Origin: Myroides indicus
GTDB taxonomy: Bacteria; Bacteroidota; Bacteroidia; Flavobacteriales; Flavobacteriaceae
Length of the DNA: 64,000 bases
Assembly: GCF_004364575.1 (NCBI RefSeq)
Contig: NZ_SOAG01000001.1
Location: forward strand, 59,247-123,246
Reading direction: 5' to 3'
In this document: positions 43,832-52,971 of the stretch, piece after piece
Layout of the letters: each line of letters begins with the position of its first letter
Numbering within the stretch: position 1 is the stretch's first letter
Notes under the pieces: model-generated
The model's database searches: none
The model's input: only the letters and a program-made list of their open reading frames with translations
Told to the model about the DNA's origin: nothing
Made by a program: the position numbers and the translations under genes

Positions 43832-46800
43832 ATGCAAAACGGTATTTCAGGCAAAATAGCATCTGTGTTTATGAATTCCAAATTATCAATTTTATTGATG
43901 ATTGGACTGATGATAATAGGTGCGTATAGTTCGTCACTTATTCCGAGAGAAGAAGAACCACAAATTAATGTTCCGATGGCTGATATTCTGGTCGGCTATC
44001 CCGGAGCAACACCCGAAGAAGTGGAAAGCCGTGTGCTTGAGCCGCTTGAAAAAATTATTTCAAACATCAAAGGTGTAGAACATCTTCACAGTACAGCTAT
44101 GAATGGTCAGGCAATGATTATTGTTCAGTTTTATGTGGGAGAAGATGTAGAGCGTTCCTATGTAAAGCTGTATGATGAGCTGATCAAAAACCAACATATT
44201 TTTCCGCAGGGAGTTCATTCGCCTATGGTAAAAACCCGTTCGATTGATGATGTTCCGATGCTGGCTTTGACGCTTTGGAGTAATGAATATGACGATTTTC
44301 AAATCCGGCAAATTGCAGAAGAAGTTTCTTCTGAAATCAAAAAGATAAAAAATGTTTCTACCGTTCGTGAAATCGGCGGAAGAAACCGCGAACTGAAAGT
44401 TATTTTTGACAAGGATAAAATGGCTGAAAACGGTGTTGATGCTTTGGAAATTATGCAAATGATTCAGGCAAACAACGCCAGTATGCAATCGGGAAGTTTT
44501 GTACAAAACGACACAGAATATCTGATTACGACAGGTCAATTTATTTCCTCTAAAGAAGAGGTCGAAAATTTAGTTGTAGGCATCCATCAGAATACACCTG
44601 TTTATTTGAAACAAGTGGCAAAGATTCAGGATGGAGCATCTTCTGCTAAGAATTATGTATCTTTCGGATATAGTAAATACAATGAAAATTACATCGAAAA
44701 CCCATCCGAATATCCTGCCGTTACGCTTTCGGTAGCCAAAGTAAAAGGGGCGGATGCCATGAAGATTTCCGAACAAATCCTCGATCGTGTAGAAAAATTA
44801 CGAAAAAACACCATTCCCGATGAGGTAAAAGTAGAAGTAACCCGAAACTACGGAGAAACGGCTGCGGATAAAGTAAACGAATTGCTGTTTCATCTGTTTG
44901 TAGCTATTGTTGCTGTTACTGCTTTGGTTATGCTGGCAATGGGTTGGAGAGGTGGACTGGTCGTTTTTCTATCCGTTCCGCTGACCTTTGCTCTGACCTT
45001 GTTCAGCTATTATATTTTGGGTTATACACTAAACCGAATTACCCTTTTTGCTTTGGTTTTCGTTGTCGGAATTGTCGTAGACGACAGCATTATTATAGCA
45101 GAAAACATGCATAGGCATTTTAAAATGAAAAAGCTACCGTTTAAAGACGCCGCTATTTATGCCATTAACGAAGTTGGCAACCCGACTATTCTGGCAACTT
45201 TTACCGTAATTGCGGCTATTCTTCCCATGGCTTTTGTATCGGGAATGATGGGACCTTATATGTCCCCTATGCCTATCGGAGCTTCAATTGCGATGCTGTT
45301 ATCGTTATTTATAGCCTTGACAATTACGCCCTATCTGGGTTATCACCTGTTAATTGAAAAAGACAAACAACAGCATAAAAAAGAACAAGGACACGAAACA
45401 AGCTGGATTTATAAATTCTTCAACAAATTTCAAAAACCGCTTCTGGACGATGCTAAAAAACGCTGGGTAATGTTAGGGCTTACCGTAATTATGCTCTTGG
45501 GTTCTGTAGCCATGTTCTTTACCAAATCGGTTGCCGTAAAGATGCTGCCCTTTGACAATAAAAACGAATTTCAGGTAGTCATCGATATGCCCGAGGGAAC
45601 AACTTTAGAGCGAACCTCAGCCGTTACAAGAGAAATTGCTCAATACCTTACCACTGTTCCGGAGGTCATTAATTATCAAAATTATATCGGTGCTTCAGCC
45701 CCAATTACTTTCAATGGATTGGTTCGCCATTACGATATGCGCAGCGGAAGTAATATGGCAGATATTCAAGTGAATCTTCTGAATAAAAAAGACCGAAAAA
45801 TGCAAAGCCACGATATTGCTAAAAAAGTACGTCCGCAAATTCAGGAAATAGCTTCAAAATACGGGGCAAACGTAAAAATTGTCGAAGTCCCGCCGGGACC
45901 GCCTGTACTATCTACGATTGTAGCCGAAATATACGGACCCGACCACAAAGAACAGATAAAAGTAGCTTATCAGGTAAAAGAAATTCTCAAAAAAACCAAT
46001 GATGTCGTAGATATTGATTGGAGTGTAGAAGATGTTCAAACCGAATACCGACTGGAAATCGATAAAGAAAAGGCAATGCTCAACGGAGTTGCACCGCAAC
46101 AGGTGGTCGGTAATCTGACCTATTTATTGCGTGAATATCCTGTTTCCAATCTGTATGATGAAAAATCGGTTTATCCTGTCGGAATTGTAATGGCTTTGGA
46201 TGATAAAGACAAAACGAATATTGAGGACATCCAAAACCTGAAAATCAAAGGACAGCAGGAAAATATGATTCCCGTAAAGGATATTGTAAAGGTAAAACAG
46301 GATACGTTGCGCAAATCTATTAGCCGGAAAGACCAACAGCGGGTAGTTTATGTATTGGCCGATATGGCAGGAGATTTGGAAAGTCCGGCTTATGCTATTT
46401 TGGGGATGGAAGAAAAACTCAAGCAAATTGATCTTCCAAAAGGTTATTTGATAAGCGATTTGTATATGGGACAACCCAAAGACGAAAGTAATTTTACCGT
46501 AAAATGGGACGGAGAATGGCAAATTACACTAGAAGTTTTTCGCGATTTGGGAATTGCCTTTATGATTGTTATTATTATTATTTACATGCTCATTGTCGGG
46601 TGGTTTCAAAACTTTAAGACGCCGATTGTAATGATGGTTGCCATTCCGCTTTCGCTTATCGGTATTGTTCTCGGACATTGGTTGTTGGGAGCTTTTTTTA
46701 CGGCAACATCTTTTATCGGAATGATTGCACTGGCTGGAATTATGGTTCGAAATTCTGTTTTGCTGATTGATTTTATCGAAATCCGTCTCAAAGACGGCAT

Positions 46801-47023
46801 TCCGCTCAAGCAGGCTATTATTGATGCAGGAGCCGTCCGAACAACGCCCATCTTACTCACTACCGGAGCGGTTGTTATCGGAGCAGCAGTAATTTTGTTT
46901 GACCCAATTTTCCAGGGGCTGGCAATTTCACTGGTGGCGGGAGCAATCGTTTCAACTATTCTGACGCTGTTTGTTGTACCGCTTATCTATTATGTAGTGG
47001 AACGAAATAAATGGGAGAAATAG
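43832..47023 (+). CDS. RND efflux permease, second RND operon
   Basis: A 1063-residue inner-membrane pump. It begins with SKLSILLMIGLMIIGAYSSSLIPREEEPQINVPMADI, the periplasmic LVGYPGATPEEVESRVLEP typical of the family, and TM4 VVGIVVDDSIIIAENMHRHF with the acidic D-D pair used for proton relay. It ends with ILLTTGAVVIGAAVILFDPIFQGL..FVVPLIYYVVER. Pumps in this subgroup often sit next to rhodanese/YgaP-like genes in Bacteroidetes and might export sulfur, metal or organic compounds; the substrate is not visible. Confidence 0.95.
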   Translation: MQNGISGKIASVFMNSKLSILLMIGLMIIGAYSSSLIPREEEPQINVPMADILVGYPGATPEEVESRVLEPLEKIISNIKGVEHLHSTAMNGQAMIIVQFYVGEDVERSYVKLYDELIKNQHIFPQGVHSPMVKTRSIDDVPMLALTLWSNEYDDFQIRQIAEEVSSEIKKIKNVSTVREIGGRNRELKVIFDKDKMAENGVDALEIMQMIQANNASMQSGSFVQNDTEYLITTGQFISSKEEVENLVVGIHQNTPVYLKQVAKIQDGASSAKNYVSFGYSKYNENYIENPSEYPAVTLSVAKVKGADAMKISEQILDRVEKLRKNTIPDEVKVEVTRNYGETAADKVNELLFHLFVAIVAVTALVMLAMGWRGGLVVFLSVPLTFALTLFSYYILGYTLNRITLFALVFVVGIVVDDSIIIAENMHRHFKMKKLPFKDAAIYAINEVGNPTILATFTVIAAILPMAFVSGMMGPYMSPMPIGASIAMLLSLFIALTITPYLGYHLLIEKDKQQHKKEQGHETSWIYKFFNKFQKPLLDDAKKRWVMLGLTVIMLLGSVAMFFTKSVAVKMLPFDNKNEFQVVIDMPEGTTLERTSAVTREIAQYLTTVPEVINYQNYIGASAPITFNGLVRHYDMRSGSNMADIQVNLLNKKDRKMQSHDIAKKVRPQIQEIASKYGANVKIVEVPPGPPVLSTIVAEIYGPDHKEQIKVAYQVKEILKKTNDVVDIDWSVEDVQTEYRLEIDKEKAMLNGVAPQQVVGNLTYLLREYPVSNLYDEKSVYPVGIVMALDDKDKTNIEDIQNLKIKGQQENMIPVKDIVKVKQDTLRKSISRKDQQRVVYVLADMAGDLESPAYAILGMEEKLKQIDLPKGYLISDLYMGQPKDESNFTVKWDGEWQITLEVFRDLGIAFMIVIIIIYMLIVGWFQNFKTPIVMMVAIPLSLIGIVLGHWLLGAFFTATSFIGMIALAGIMVRNSVLLIDFIEIRLKDGIPLKQAIIDAGAVRTTPILLTTGAVVIGAAVILFDPIFQGLAISLVAGAIVSTILTLFVVPLIYYVVERNKWEK

Positions 47024-47055
47024 CACATACAATCAAACCTTTAAAATAATAAATC

Positions 47056-47373
47056 ATGAAATTACTTATTATAACTGCTGTAAAAACATTTGAAGATAAA
47101 GTAAAAAATCTGTTAGCAGGAAACAGAGTACTCACTTATTCTTACAACACGGTAACAGGTTACAGAAACAGTACCCAAGATGCCGTAGAAAACAATTGGT
47201 TTGGTACACAAATGAATAAAACCGAATCTGTATTGTTTTTTGCATTTGTTTCAAACGAAACCTTAGAAAATGTATATAAAAGTATTGAAGAACTAAACAA
47301 AACCTGCGATATACATTCTAAAGTGCATATTGCAGTTACACCTATAGAAAAAATAAATTCACTAAAAAATTAA
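47056..47373 (+). CDS. Small PII-like cytosolic protein of unknown function
   Basis: A 105-residue product with a beta-alpha-beta pattern (KLLIITAVKTFEDKVKNLL..VLFFAFVSNETLENVYKSIEELNKTC) that resembles the ferredoxin-like fold of PII and CutA-type proteins. The PII T-loop signature is absent. It lies 32 bp after the RND pump and 4 bp before the DUF2892 gene, so it is an accessory of the efflux operon, perhaps a sensor or regulator. Confidence 0.7.
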   Translation: MKLLIITAVKTFEDKVKNLLAGNRVLTYSYNTVTGYRNSTQDAVENNWFGTQMNKTESVLFFAFVSNETLENVYKSIEELNKTCDIHSKVHIAVTPIEKINSLKN

Positions 47374-47377
47374 AGTT

Positions 47378-47593
47378 ATGACAAGAGAACGTTATATTAA
47401 ACTAATTGCAGGTACATTAATACTTATTTCTTCATTGGGTGCCTATTTTGTAAATATCAACTGGATTTGGCTGGGTGTTTTTGTAGGAGCCAATTTGTTT
47501 CAATTTTCGTTGACCAATTGGTGTTTACTAAATTCAATTCTAAAAGCTTTAGGTGTAAAGTCAGAGTTGGATTGTACAAACAGAAAATGTTGA
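47378..47593 (+). CDS. YgaP-like (DUF2892) membrane protein, second copy
   Basis: A 71-residue protein with two membrane segments (IKLIAGTLILISSLGAYFV and WIWLGVFVGANLFQFSLTN) and the ending NWCLLNSILKALGVK, as in DUF2892 proteins that carry a W-C pair. It is the last gene of the RND operon, followed by a strong terminator. Confidence 0.82.
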   Translation: MTRERYIKLIAGTLILISSLGAYFVNINWIWLGVFVGANLFQFSLTNWCLLNSILKALGVKSELDCTNRKC

Positions 47594-47607
47594 AAGCATT
47601 TAGTATT

Positions 47608-47642
47608 AAAAAAGGACTCAGCTCAAGCTGAGTCCTTTTTTG
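47608..47642 (+). terminator. Terminator of the second RND operon
   Basis: A stem of 12-13 bp, AAAGGACTCAGCT / AGCTGAGTCCTTT, between A and T runs, 15 bp past the last stop. It also fits the convergent Crp/Fnr gene. Confidence 0.9.
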
Positions 47643-47706
47643 TTTTTGATTAGATTTGGTATCTTTTCTTAATTCATGTAATTTCAATAAACTCTTTCCT
47701 ATAAAC

Positions 47707-48336
47707 TTAACTTAACATTTCTATATTATTTCGGTTCAATTTAATTTTCCCTTCATTTTCCAGTGCTTTTAACAGGCGGGAAATAACAACACGAGAACTG
47801 TTGAGTTCATAAGCTATTTCCTTGTGTGTTTTATTTATGGTTCGGGAATTACTTATTTTACTCTTCTCTGTCAGGTAGTTATAAAGGCGTTCTTCCATAT
47901 TCATAAAAGCAATATTGTCTATGGCTGTCAGCATTTCATTAAAGCGGTTATTGTAACTTTCAAATACAAATGCACGCCAGCTTTTATATTTTCCCAGCCA
48001 TTCTTCCATTTTGGTAACCGGTATCATCGCTACAATTCCATCTGTTTCGGCAACGGCTCTAATTTCACTTTTTCTATCTCCCATGCAACAGTTTAATGTC
48101 ATTGAACAGGTATCCCCTTTTTCTATAAAGTAAAGTAGCAGTTCTCCGGTGTCAAAATCTTCACGCATAATTTTTATAGCACCGTTTATCAGCAAAGGCA
48201 TCGTTTTAATATACTTTCCAATGTCAATCAGAATATCTCCTTCTTTAAATTCTATGAGCTTAGCAACCGCTTTAATTTCTTCTATCAATTCTTTTTCAAA
48301 TACTCTTTCATAGGTTTCATCTATTAATGCTTCCAT
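47707..48336 (-). CDS. Crp/Fnr-family transcription factor
   Basis: A 209-residue regulator: a cyclic-nucleotide-binding-like N-terminal beta-roll (EFKEGDILIDIGKYIKTMPLLINGAIKIMRED) and a C-terminal winged helix (TINKTHKEIAYELNSSRVVISRLLKAL, about 165-195). The Arg expected in the cAMP pocket (R-x-x-S-x-A/T) is not seen, so it probably does not bind cAMP. CSMTLNCCMG holds three Cys in the Fnr-like region and could bind a cofactor or sense redox state. The start is the ATG at 48334-48336, since the upstream codon is GTG. It is convergent to the efflux operon; I infer that it controls the sites at 41.2 kb. Confidence 0.92.
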   Translation of the reverse strand: MEALIDETYERVFEKELIEEIKAVAKLIEFKEGDILIDIGKYIKTMPLLINGAIKIMREDFDTGELLLYFIEKGDTCSMTLNCCMGDRKSEIRAVAETDGIVAMIPVTKMEEWLGKYKSWRAFVFESYNNRFNEMLTAIDNIAFMNMEERLYNYLTEKSKISNSRTINKTHKEIAYELNSSRVVISRLLKALENEGKIKLNRNNIEMLS

Positions 48337-48504
48337 AGTTATCACAGTTTTAATAAGGCGGTTTATTTTTTTACAGCATATAATATTGTGGTTAATAAAA
48401 ACTCCCTGCTCACCCCACTAAGATAGGAAAAAAATATCCGATTATAGTTGGAGTAACAGCAATTTTAAATAATGTTGATTTTATCAATTTAAAAAAGAAA
48501 GCCA

Positions 48505-48537
48505 TAAAAAAACAGCATTTGCAAATGCTGTTTTTTA
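48505..48537 (-). terminator. Terminator of the META-domain lipoprotein gene
   Basis: A perfect palindrome AACAGCATTTG / CAAATGCTGTT flanked by A and T runs, about 60 bp past the stop at 48596. Confidence 0.85.
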
Positions 48538-48595
48538 TTTGTCCTTCCTATATGAAATAAGTTTAATATATTAATAGGATTAAGCAGTAGTTATA

Positions 48596-49063
48596 CTATT
48601 TATTTTGTTTGACAAATTTCATTACTACAATATCTCCGGAAATAAAAAGTAATTCATCTCCCTGTATATCAAACTTAGTAACAGAATTTAGACCATCCAT
48701 AAAAGCTCTGTCTGCTACCCCATTGCAAAACATAAGGGTAGATGCTAATTTATCGCCAATTTTTATTCCGTTATCAGATTTGGCATCATAGACCCCGCTT
48801 AAATTATTACATCCGTCATTGCCGTAAACTTTATTTTCTTTTGTTTCAAAAACCAGCATCGGAATTTTGTTAGGATATAGCTCTGTCAATGATTTTCCTG
48901 ATGTTTCAGGTGTGGTAATCGCTGCCAATTCCCATGTTCCTTCCAAATTTTCTCCCTTTTGACTCATCGTATGTTCACTTTTTTGTTGTGCATTTTGCGC
49001 TGTTTTACATCCTACAGTTAGTAAAAATACTCCACAAACGGCAACTAATAAACTTTTTTTCAT
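48596..49063 (-). CDS. META-domain lipoprotein
   Basis: A 155-residue exported protein (ATG at 49061-49063, MKKSLLVAVCGVFLLTVGC). One META domain (residues about 45-150) is seen: EGTWELAAITTPETSG, VYGNDGCNNLSGVYD and LASTLMFCNGVADRAFMDGL, the G-N-D-G-C-N and M-x-C patterns of HslJ-like proteins. META proteins are linked to heat or antibiotic stress at the outer membrane. A second META gene lies at 53.7 kb with a different architecture. Confidence 0.9.
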   Translation of the reverse strand: MKKSLLVAVCGVFLLTVGCKTAQNAQQKSEHTMSQKGENLEGTWELAAITTPETSGKSLTELYPNKIPMLVFETKENKVYGNDGCNNLSGVYDAKSDNGIKIGDKLASTLMFCNGVADRAFMDGLNSVTKFDIQGDELLFISGDIVVMKFVKQNK

Positions 49064-49197
49064 AACAATCAATTTTTTATTAATAATAAAACTACGCTTC
49101 ATTAAAAGCATAATCTTGGCAAAATTAAAAACATTATACCGTATTAAATCACAATACAATCTCAAAATTTTCAAAAAACAAGGTGATTTTACATTTT

Positions 49198-49764
49198 TTA
49201 CCGGTTTATATTTTGTTTTATGTAAATCTGCATAGCACCCAGTCCGTATTTTTGATAATTGGCATCCTCAAAAATTACTTCCGGATACCTGCCAAACAAA
49301 TACTCTAACTCAGTACGCAAAATCCCTTCTCCTACCCCATGAATAAATACAATTCTCGGAATGCGCTTTATAATAGCAAATTCCAACTGTCTTCTCGCCG
49401 TATCCAGCTGTAAAGTCAATATATCGAATTTTTCCATTTGAGAATGGTTTTTTGTCAGCTTTTCTATATGCAAATCAATTTCTAATACAAATTCATCTTT
49501 TCGGGAGCGTTTTTCTTTTGTAAAAGACCTTTTAGCCGGCATTTTTTTATCGTTCAAAGCACTTTGTACCAAAGAGGCAGAACTCGCCTTTCGAATATCT
49601 GTTTCCTGTTCCTTATTTACTTTTAAAAGCTCTGCCGTCTTGTAGGTCAATACAAAGCCATCTTTTGTTTCGATGGTAACTTCACCTTGTCTGACTTCAA
49701 TAACAACTCCTTCTTCGTCTTCGTCCAATACTTGTACAAAATCTCCTTTATTCAACATTTTCAT
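49198..49764 (-). CDS. Smr-domain DNA-binding/nicking-like protein
   Basis: A 188-residue protein. The N-terminal part (GDFVQVLDEDEEGVVIEVRQGEVTIETKDGF, DUF2027-like) is a small SH3-like barrel. The C-terminal Smr domain shows VLEIDLHIEKL and IVFIHGVGEGILRTELEYLFGRY, with the H-G-x-G-x-G motif as HGVGEG. It resembles the C-terminal end of MutS2, but here without the MutS ATPase. Its start overlaps the stop of the 71-residue membrane protein by 17 bp. Confidence 0.9.
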   Translation of the reverse strand: MKMLNKGDFVQVLDEDEEGVVIEVRQGEVTIETKDGFVLTYKTAELLKVNKEQETDIRKASSASLVQSALNDKKMPAKRSFTKEKRSRKDEFVLEIDLHIEKLTKNHSQMEKFDILTLQLDTARRQLEFAIIKRIPRIVFIHGVGEGILRTELEYLFGRYPEVIFEDANYQKYGLGAMQIYIKQNINR

Positions 49765-49963
49765 CCTCTTTTTGCAATTTATCTTCTTCTTTAGGTGTAA
49801 AGTTACTCGGTGTTTTCTGCATCAAACGCATCATACTGTAGAAGAACAAAGCAATACCTATTATCTGTACCCATATTTTAGGATGGTCTTTGGTTTGTTC
49901 AATCACTGCCCATCCCATAAAAAACAGGGTAAGTACGCTCAATATTATTTTTAGTGTTTTCAT
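49748..49963 (-). CDS. Small two-helix membrane protein
   Basis: A 71-residue protein with membrane helices LKIILSVLTLFFMGWAVIE and WVQIIGIALFFYSMMRLM, and a charged C-terminus. It sits between pdxH (3 bp) and the Smr gene (overlap of 17 bp) and must be co-translated. No function is recognised. Confidence 0.75.
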   Translation of the reverse strand: MKTLKIILSVLTLFFMGWAVIEQTKDHPKIWVQIIGIALFFYSMMRLMQKTPSNFTPKEEDKLQKEDENVE

Positions 49964-49966
49964 TTT

Positions 49967-50611
49967 TTAAGGGGCTAATCGTTCTATTTTCCAATCTAAT
50001 CCATCTTCTGACAAGGTATAACGCAACCGATCGTGAAGCCGGTTTGGTCTGCCCTGCCAAAATTCAATAGACACTGGTTTTACTACAAACCCTCCCCAAT
50101 GAGCAGGGCGCTTAATATCAATCTGCTGGTTTTCTAATTTTTTCATCTCCTCTTCCAACGCCGCATGAGATTCAATAACTTTACTCTGATCCGAAACCAC
50201 TGCGCCGATACGGCTGCCTAATGGTCGGCTGTCAAAATAATTATCGGATTGCTGTTCGGAAGTTTTTTCGGCAATTCCCTTAATAATCACTTGTCGTTCC
50301 GCAGAAGCCCAAAAAAAAGACAAACAAATTTTCGGATGTGCTAAAATTGCCTTTCCTTTTTCAGAATTGTAATTGGTATAAAAAACAAATCCGTTTTCGT
50401 CGTAAGATTTAAGAAGAACAATTCTGGCTTTGGGAAAACCATCCAGCCCCATAGTAGAAACTGTCATAGCATTTACCTCTTCTACTCCGCCAAAATCCTC
50501 TACCTCACAAAACCACTTGCGAAACTGCATCAGCGGATTGACATCTGCTTCGGTTTCGGTAAGGGCACTTTTTTCGTATGATTTTCTATAATTGCTTAAA
50601 TCGCTTTTCAT
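49967..50611 (-). CDS. pdxH: Pyridoxamine 5'-phosphate oxidase
   Basis: FMN-dependent oxidation of PNP/PMP to pyridoxal 5'-phosphate. The 214-residue protein matches PdxH end to end: LSNYRKSYEKSAL, MTVSTMGLDGFPKARIVLLKSYDENGFVFYTNYNSEKGKAI (FMN phosphate and ring contacts), RPLGSRIGAVVSDQS, and the C-terminal RPAHWGGFVVKPVSIEFWQGRPNRLHDRLRY with the substrate-binding R-x-x-H. It lies 11 bp downstream of rnz. Confidence 0.97.
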   Translation of the reverse strand: MKSDLSNYRKSYEKSALTETEADVNPLMQFRKWFCEVEDFGGVEEVNAMTVSTMGLDGFPKARIVLLKSYDENGFVFYTNYNSEKGKAILAHPKICLSFFWASAERQVIIKGIAEKTSEQQSDNYFDSRPLGSRIGAVVSDQSKVIESHAALEEEMKKLENQQIDIKRPAHWGGFVVKPVSIEFWQGRPNRLHDRLRYTLSEDGLDWKIERLAP

Positions 50612-50622
50612 GATTTTTTATC

Positions 50623-51531
50623 TTATAATTCAAATACCTTTCCGTCATCGGCATTGAGTATTGTTCCTTTAAAAATTTCTTCTGCTTCTGTTTTAAAGCG
50701 GGTAATATCGCTGTACCGGGTAGAATAATGTCCCAAAATCAAGGTTTGTACTTCAGCAAGTTTAGCAATAGATGCCGCTTGTTTGGCTGTACAGTGTTTG
50801 GTTTTTTCGGTATAATGTGATTCTGACTCCAAAAAAGTACTCTCGTGATATAGTACTTTTACCCCTTTTATTTGCGGCACTATACTTTCATCATAATAGG
50901 TATCTGAACAAAAGGCATAGCTTTCTATCGGATCGGGGTCATAGGTTATCTCTTTATTTTTTACAAGTGTACCATTTTCCAGTTCTATATCAAACCCTTG
51001 CTTTATCTTTGAATAATAACAACGGTCTATCTTTAAATCCTCCACTGCTCCTATTTTCAACTTTCGCAATCCGGGTTTGCTTTTAAACAGATAGCCATTT
51101 GTATAAATGCGATGATCCAGCGGAATGGTTGAAACAGTTACTTTTTCATCTTCAAAAACAATTTCGCTTTCTTTGCTTTCCAACTCGTGAAAATACAGAT
51201 TATAACCGGTATAAGAGTTGCTCAATCTAAGCTGCAGTAAAATTATTTCTTTAATTCCTTTAGGACCGTAAACATGTAAGTCTGTCTGTCTGTTCAACAG
51301 CATATAAGTAGATATAAGCCCGATTAATCCATAAAAATGGTCGCCGTGTAGATGAGAAATAAAAATGTGCTGAATACGTTGAAATTTTATTTTCTTTTTT
51401 CTCAATTGCACCTGAGTACCTTCTCCGGCATCAATCAAAAACATATGACCATTTATCTCCAAAACCTGAGAGGTAGGGTTAGTCATTGTCCGGGGCGTTG
51501 CTGCGTAACAACCTAATACGGTAAGTTTCAA
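50623..51531 (-). CDS. rnz: Ribonuclease Z (tRNA 3' processing)
   Basis: Endonuclease that removes tRNA 3' trailers; metallo-beta-lactamase fold, 302 residues (short form). The metal motif is IFISHLHGDHFYGLIG near residue 60, FLIDAGEGTQVQLR precedes it, and CSDTYYDE..LYHEST and ILGHYSTRY give the remaining ligands. A weak terminator lies between it and the upstream 51.6-kb gene, while pdxH follows 11 bp on. Confidence 0.96.
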   Translation of the reverse strand: MKLTVLGCYAATPRTMTNPTSQVLEINGHMFLIDAGEGTQVQLRKKKIKFQRIQHIFISHLHGDHFYGLIGLISTYMLLNRQTDLHVYGPKGIKEIILLQLRLSNSYTGYNLYFHELESKESEIVFEDEKVTVSTIPLDHRIYTNGYLFKSKPGLRKLKIGAVEDLKIDRCYYSKIKQGFDIELENGTLVKNKEITYDPDPIESYAFCSDTYYDESIVPQIKGVKVLYHESTFLESESHYTEKTKHCTAKQAASIAKLAEVQTLILGHYSTRYSDITRFKTEAEEIFKGTILNADDGKVFEL

Positions 51532-51587
51532 GACCTAAACTATTTTATATTTGAGAATGTAATTTACAAAAAATAGTCCAATAGCAA

Positions 51588-51621
51588 TAAAAGAAAAAGA
51601 GACTATGTTTTTTAGCCTCTT
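51588..51621 (-). terminator. Weak terminator upstream of rnz
   Basis: AAGAGaCTA / TAGcCTCTT with one mismatch and a 7-nt loop, followed on the minus strand by a T-rich run. Confidence 0.5.
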
Positions 51622-51629
51622 CCTGTAAT

Positions 51630-51971
51630 TTAAAATCCTAAATCTCTTTCTATTTCGTCCATTTCTATCAGGTCAAACGCTTCCTGAAGCGTGGGAACTA
51701 CAACGAGGTTTTCGTCAAACTGATTGTAATCTAAATCAGCCGCCACCAAAACGAGCGATTTATTAGCTTTAGCTTTGTGCTTTTCAACCAGACTTTCAAA
51801 AAGGGCGATCTCATCTTGTGCTAATGTTGTCTTTTGCTCTAATAAATCAATGACAAGGTTGTGTTTTTGGAAAGTATCGTTGTACTGATTCTGTATTTTT
51901 TGGATGAATTCACCAATTGATTCTTCGTTATACTTTACAATCAGCGTATGTCCTTTTTCTTTTATTTTCAT
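51630..51971 (-). CDS. Conserved flavobacterial protein next to pyrB
   Basis: A 113-residue alpha/beta protein. The pattern HTLIVKYNEESIGEFI..NLVIDLLEQ..SLVLVAADLDYNQFDENLVVVPTLQEAFDLIEMDEIERDLGF recalls a STAS-like anti-sigma-antagonist fold, but no phosphoserine motif is visible. It lies 42 bp after pyrB and is commonly found beside rnz in this family. The function is unknown. Confidence 0.75.
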   Translation of the reverse strand: MKIKEKGHTLIVKYNEESIGEFIQKIQNQYNDTFQKHNLVIDLLEQKTTLAQDEIALFESLVEKHKAKANKSLVLVAADLDYNQFDENLVVVPTLQEAFDLIEMDEIERDLGF

Positions 51972-52013
51972 AATTTGTCCAATAGAGTTACTTTAAAACT
52001 TTGACCAAGATAA

Positions 52014-52940
52014 TCATTTAATTTTCGATGCCAAAAGATAAATTACCGCCATGCGTACGGCTACACCGTTTTCTACCTGATCTAAAATAATGGACTGTTT
52101 TGAATCGGCTACGTCCGACGTTATTTCAACTCCCCGGTTTATAGGTCCCGGGTGCATCACTACAATTTCTTTACTTAAAGAATCTAACAACTCTTTGTCA
52201 AGCCCAAATTGTTGCGAATACTCTCTGGCTGACGGAAAATAACTAAAATCCAAACGTTCATTCTGCACTCTCAGCATATTGGCTACATCGCACCACTCCA
52301 GCGCTTTTCGCAAATTGCTCTCTACTTTTACTCCCAGACTTTCAATGTGTTTGGGCATTAAGGTTTTAGGTCCGCAAACTCTTACTTCCGCCCCCTGCAT
52401 CTGCAAGGCAAAAATATTAGATAACGCTACTCTCGAATGCAGAATGTCTCCGACAATTACGACTTTTTTTCCGGCTACTTCTCCCAGCTTTTCCCGAATA
52501 GAGTAACTGTCTAATAAAGCCTGCGTCGGGTGTTCGTGTGCACCGTCACCGGCATTCACAATACTTGCATTTACGTTTTTAGACAAAAAGTATGCCGCTC
52601 CGGGATTGCTGTGACGCATCACTACCATATCGACTTTCATCGATAGTATATTATTTACCGTATCTATAAGCGTTTCGCCCTTTTTAACAGAAGACTGTGC
52701 AGCCGAAAAGCTGATAACATCTGCAGACAGCCTTTTTTGGGCTAATTCAAACGATAATTTGGTTCGGGTACTGTTTTCAAAAAAAATATTGGCAATAGTA
52801 ATATCTCTTAACGAAGGAACTTTTTTGATGGGTCTGTTAATTACTTCTTTAAAGTGATCTGCTGTTTCAAAAATCAGGTCGATATCATTTTTAGTAATAT
52901 ATTTAATTCCCAACAAATGATTTACGCTTAACTCTTTCAT
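52014..52940 (-). CDS. pyrB: Aspartate carbamoyltransferase catalytic chain
   Basis: Joins carbamoyl phosphate and aspartate in the second step of pyrimidine synthesis. The 308-residue protein shows the carbamoyl-phosphate loop FFENSTRTKLSFELA, the central HPTQALLDSYSI, and the aspartate-side VMHPGPINRG. No regulatory chain pyrI is visible, as in many bacteria with trimeric ATCase. It lies 31 bp downstream of pyrR. Confidence 0.97.
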   Translation of the reverse strand: MKELSVNHLLGIKYITKNDIDLIFETADHFKEVINRPIKKVPSLRDITIANIFFENSTRTKLSFELAQKRLSADVISFSAAQSSVKKGETLIDTVNNILSMKVDMVVMRHSNPGAAYFLSKNVNASIVNAGDGAHEHPTQALLDSYSIREKLGEVAGKKVVIVGDILHSRVALSNIFALQMQGAEVRVCGPKTLMPKHIESLGVKVESNLRKALEWCDVANMLRVQNERLDFSYFPSAREYSQQFGLDKELLDSLSKEIVVMHPGPINRGVEITSDVADSKQSIILDQVENGVAVRMAVIYLLASKIK

Positions 52941-52971
52941 TATTAATTATAAGCCTTTAATTAAGTTTTTA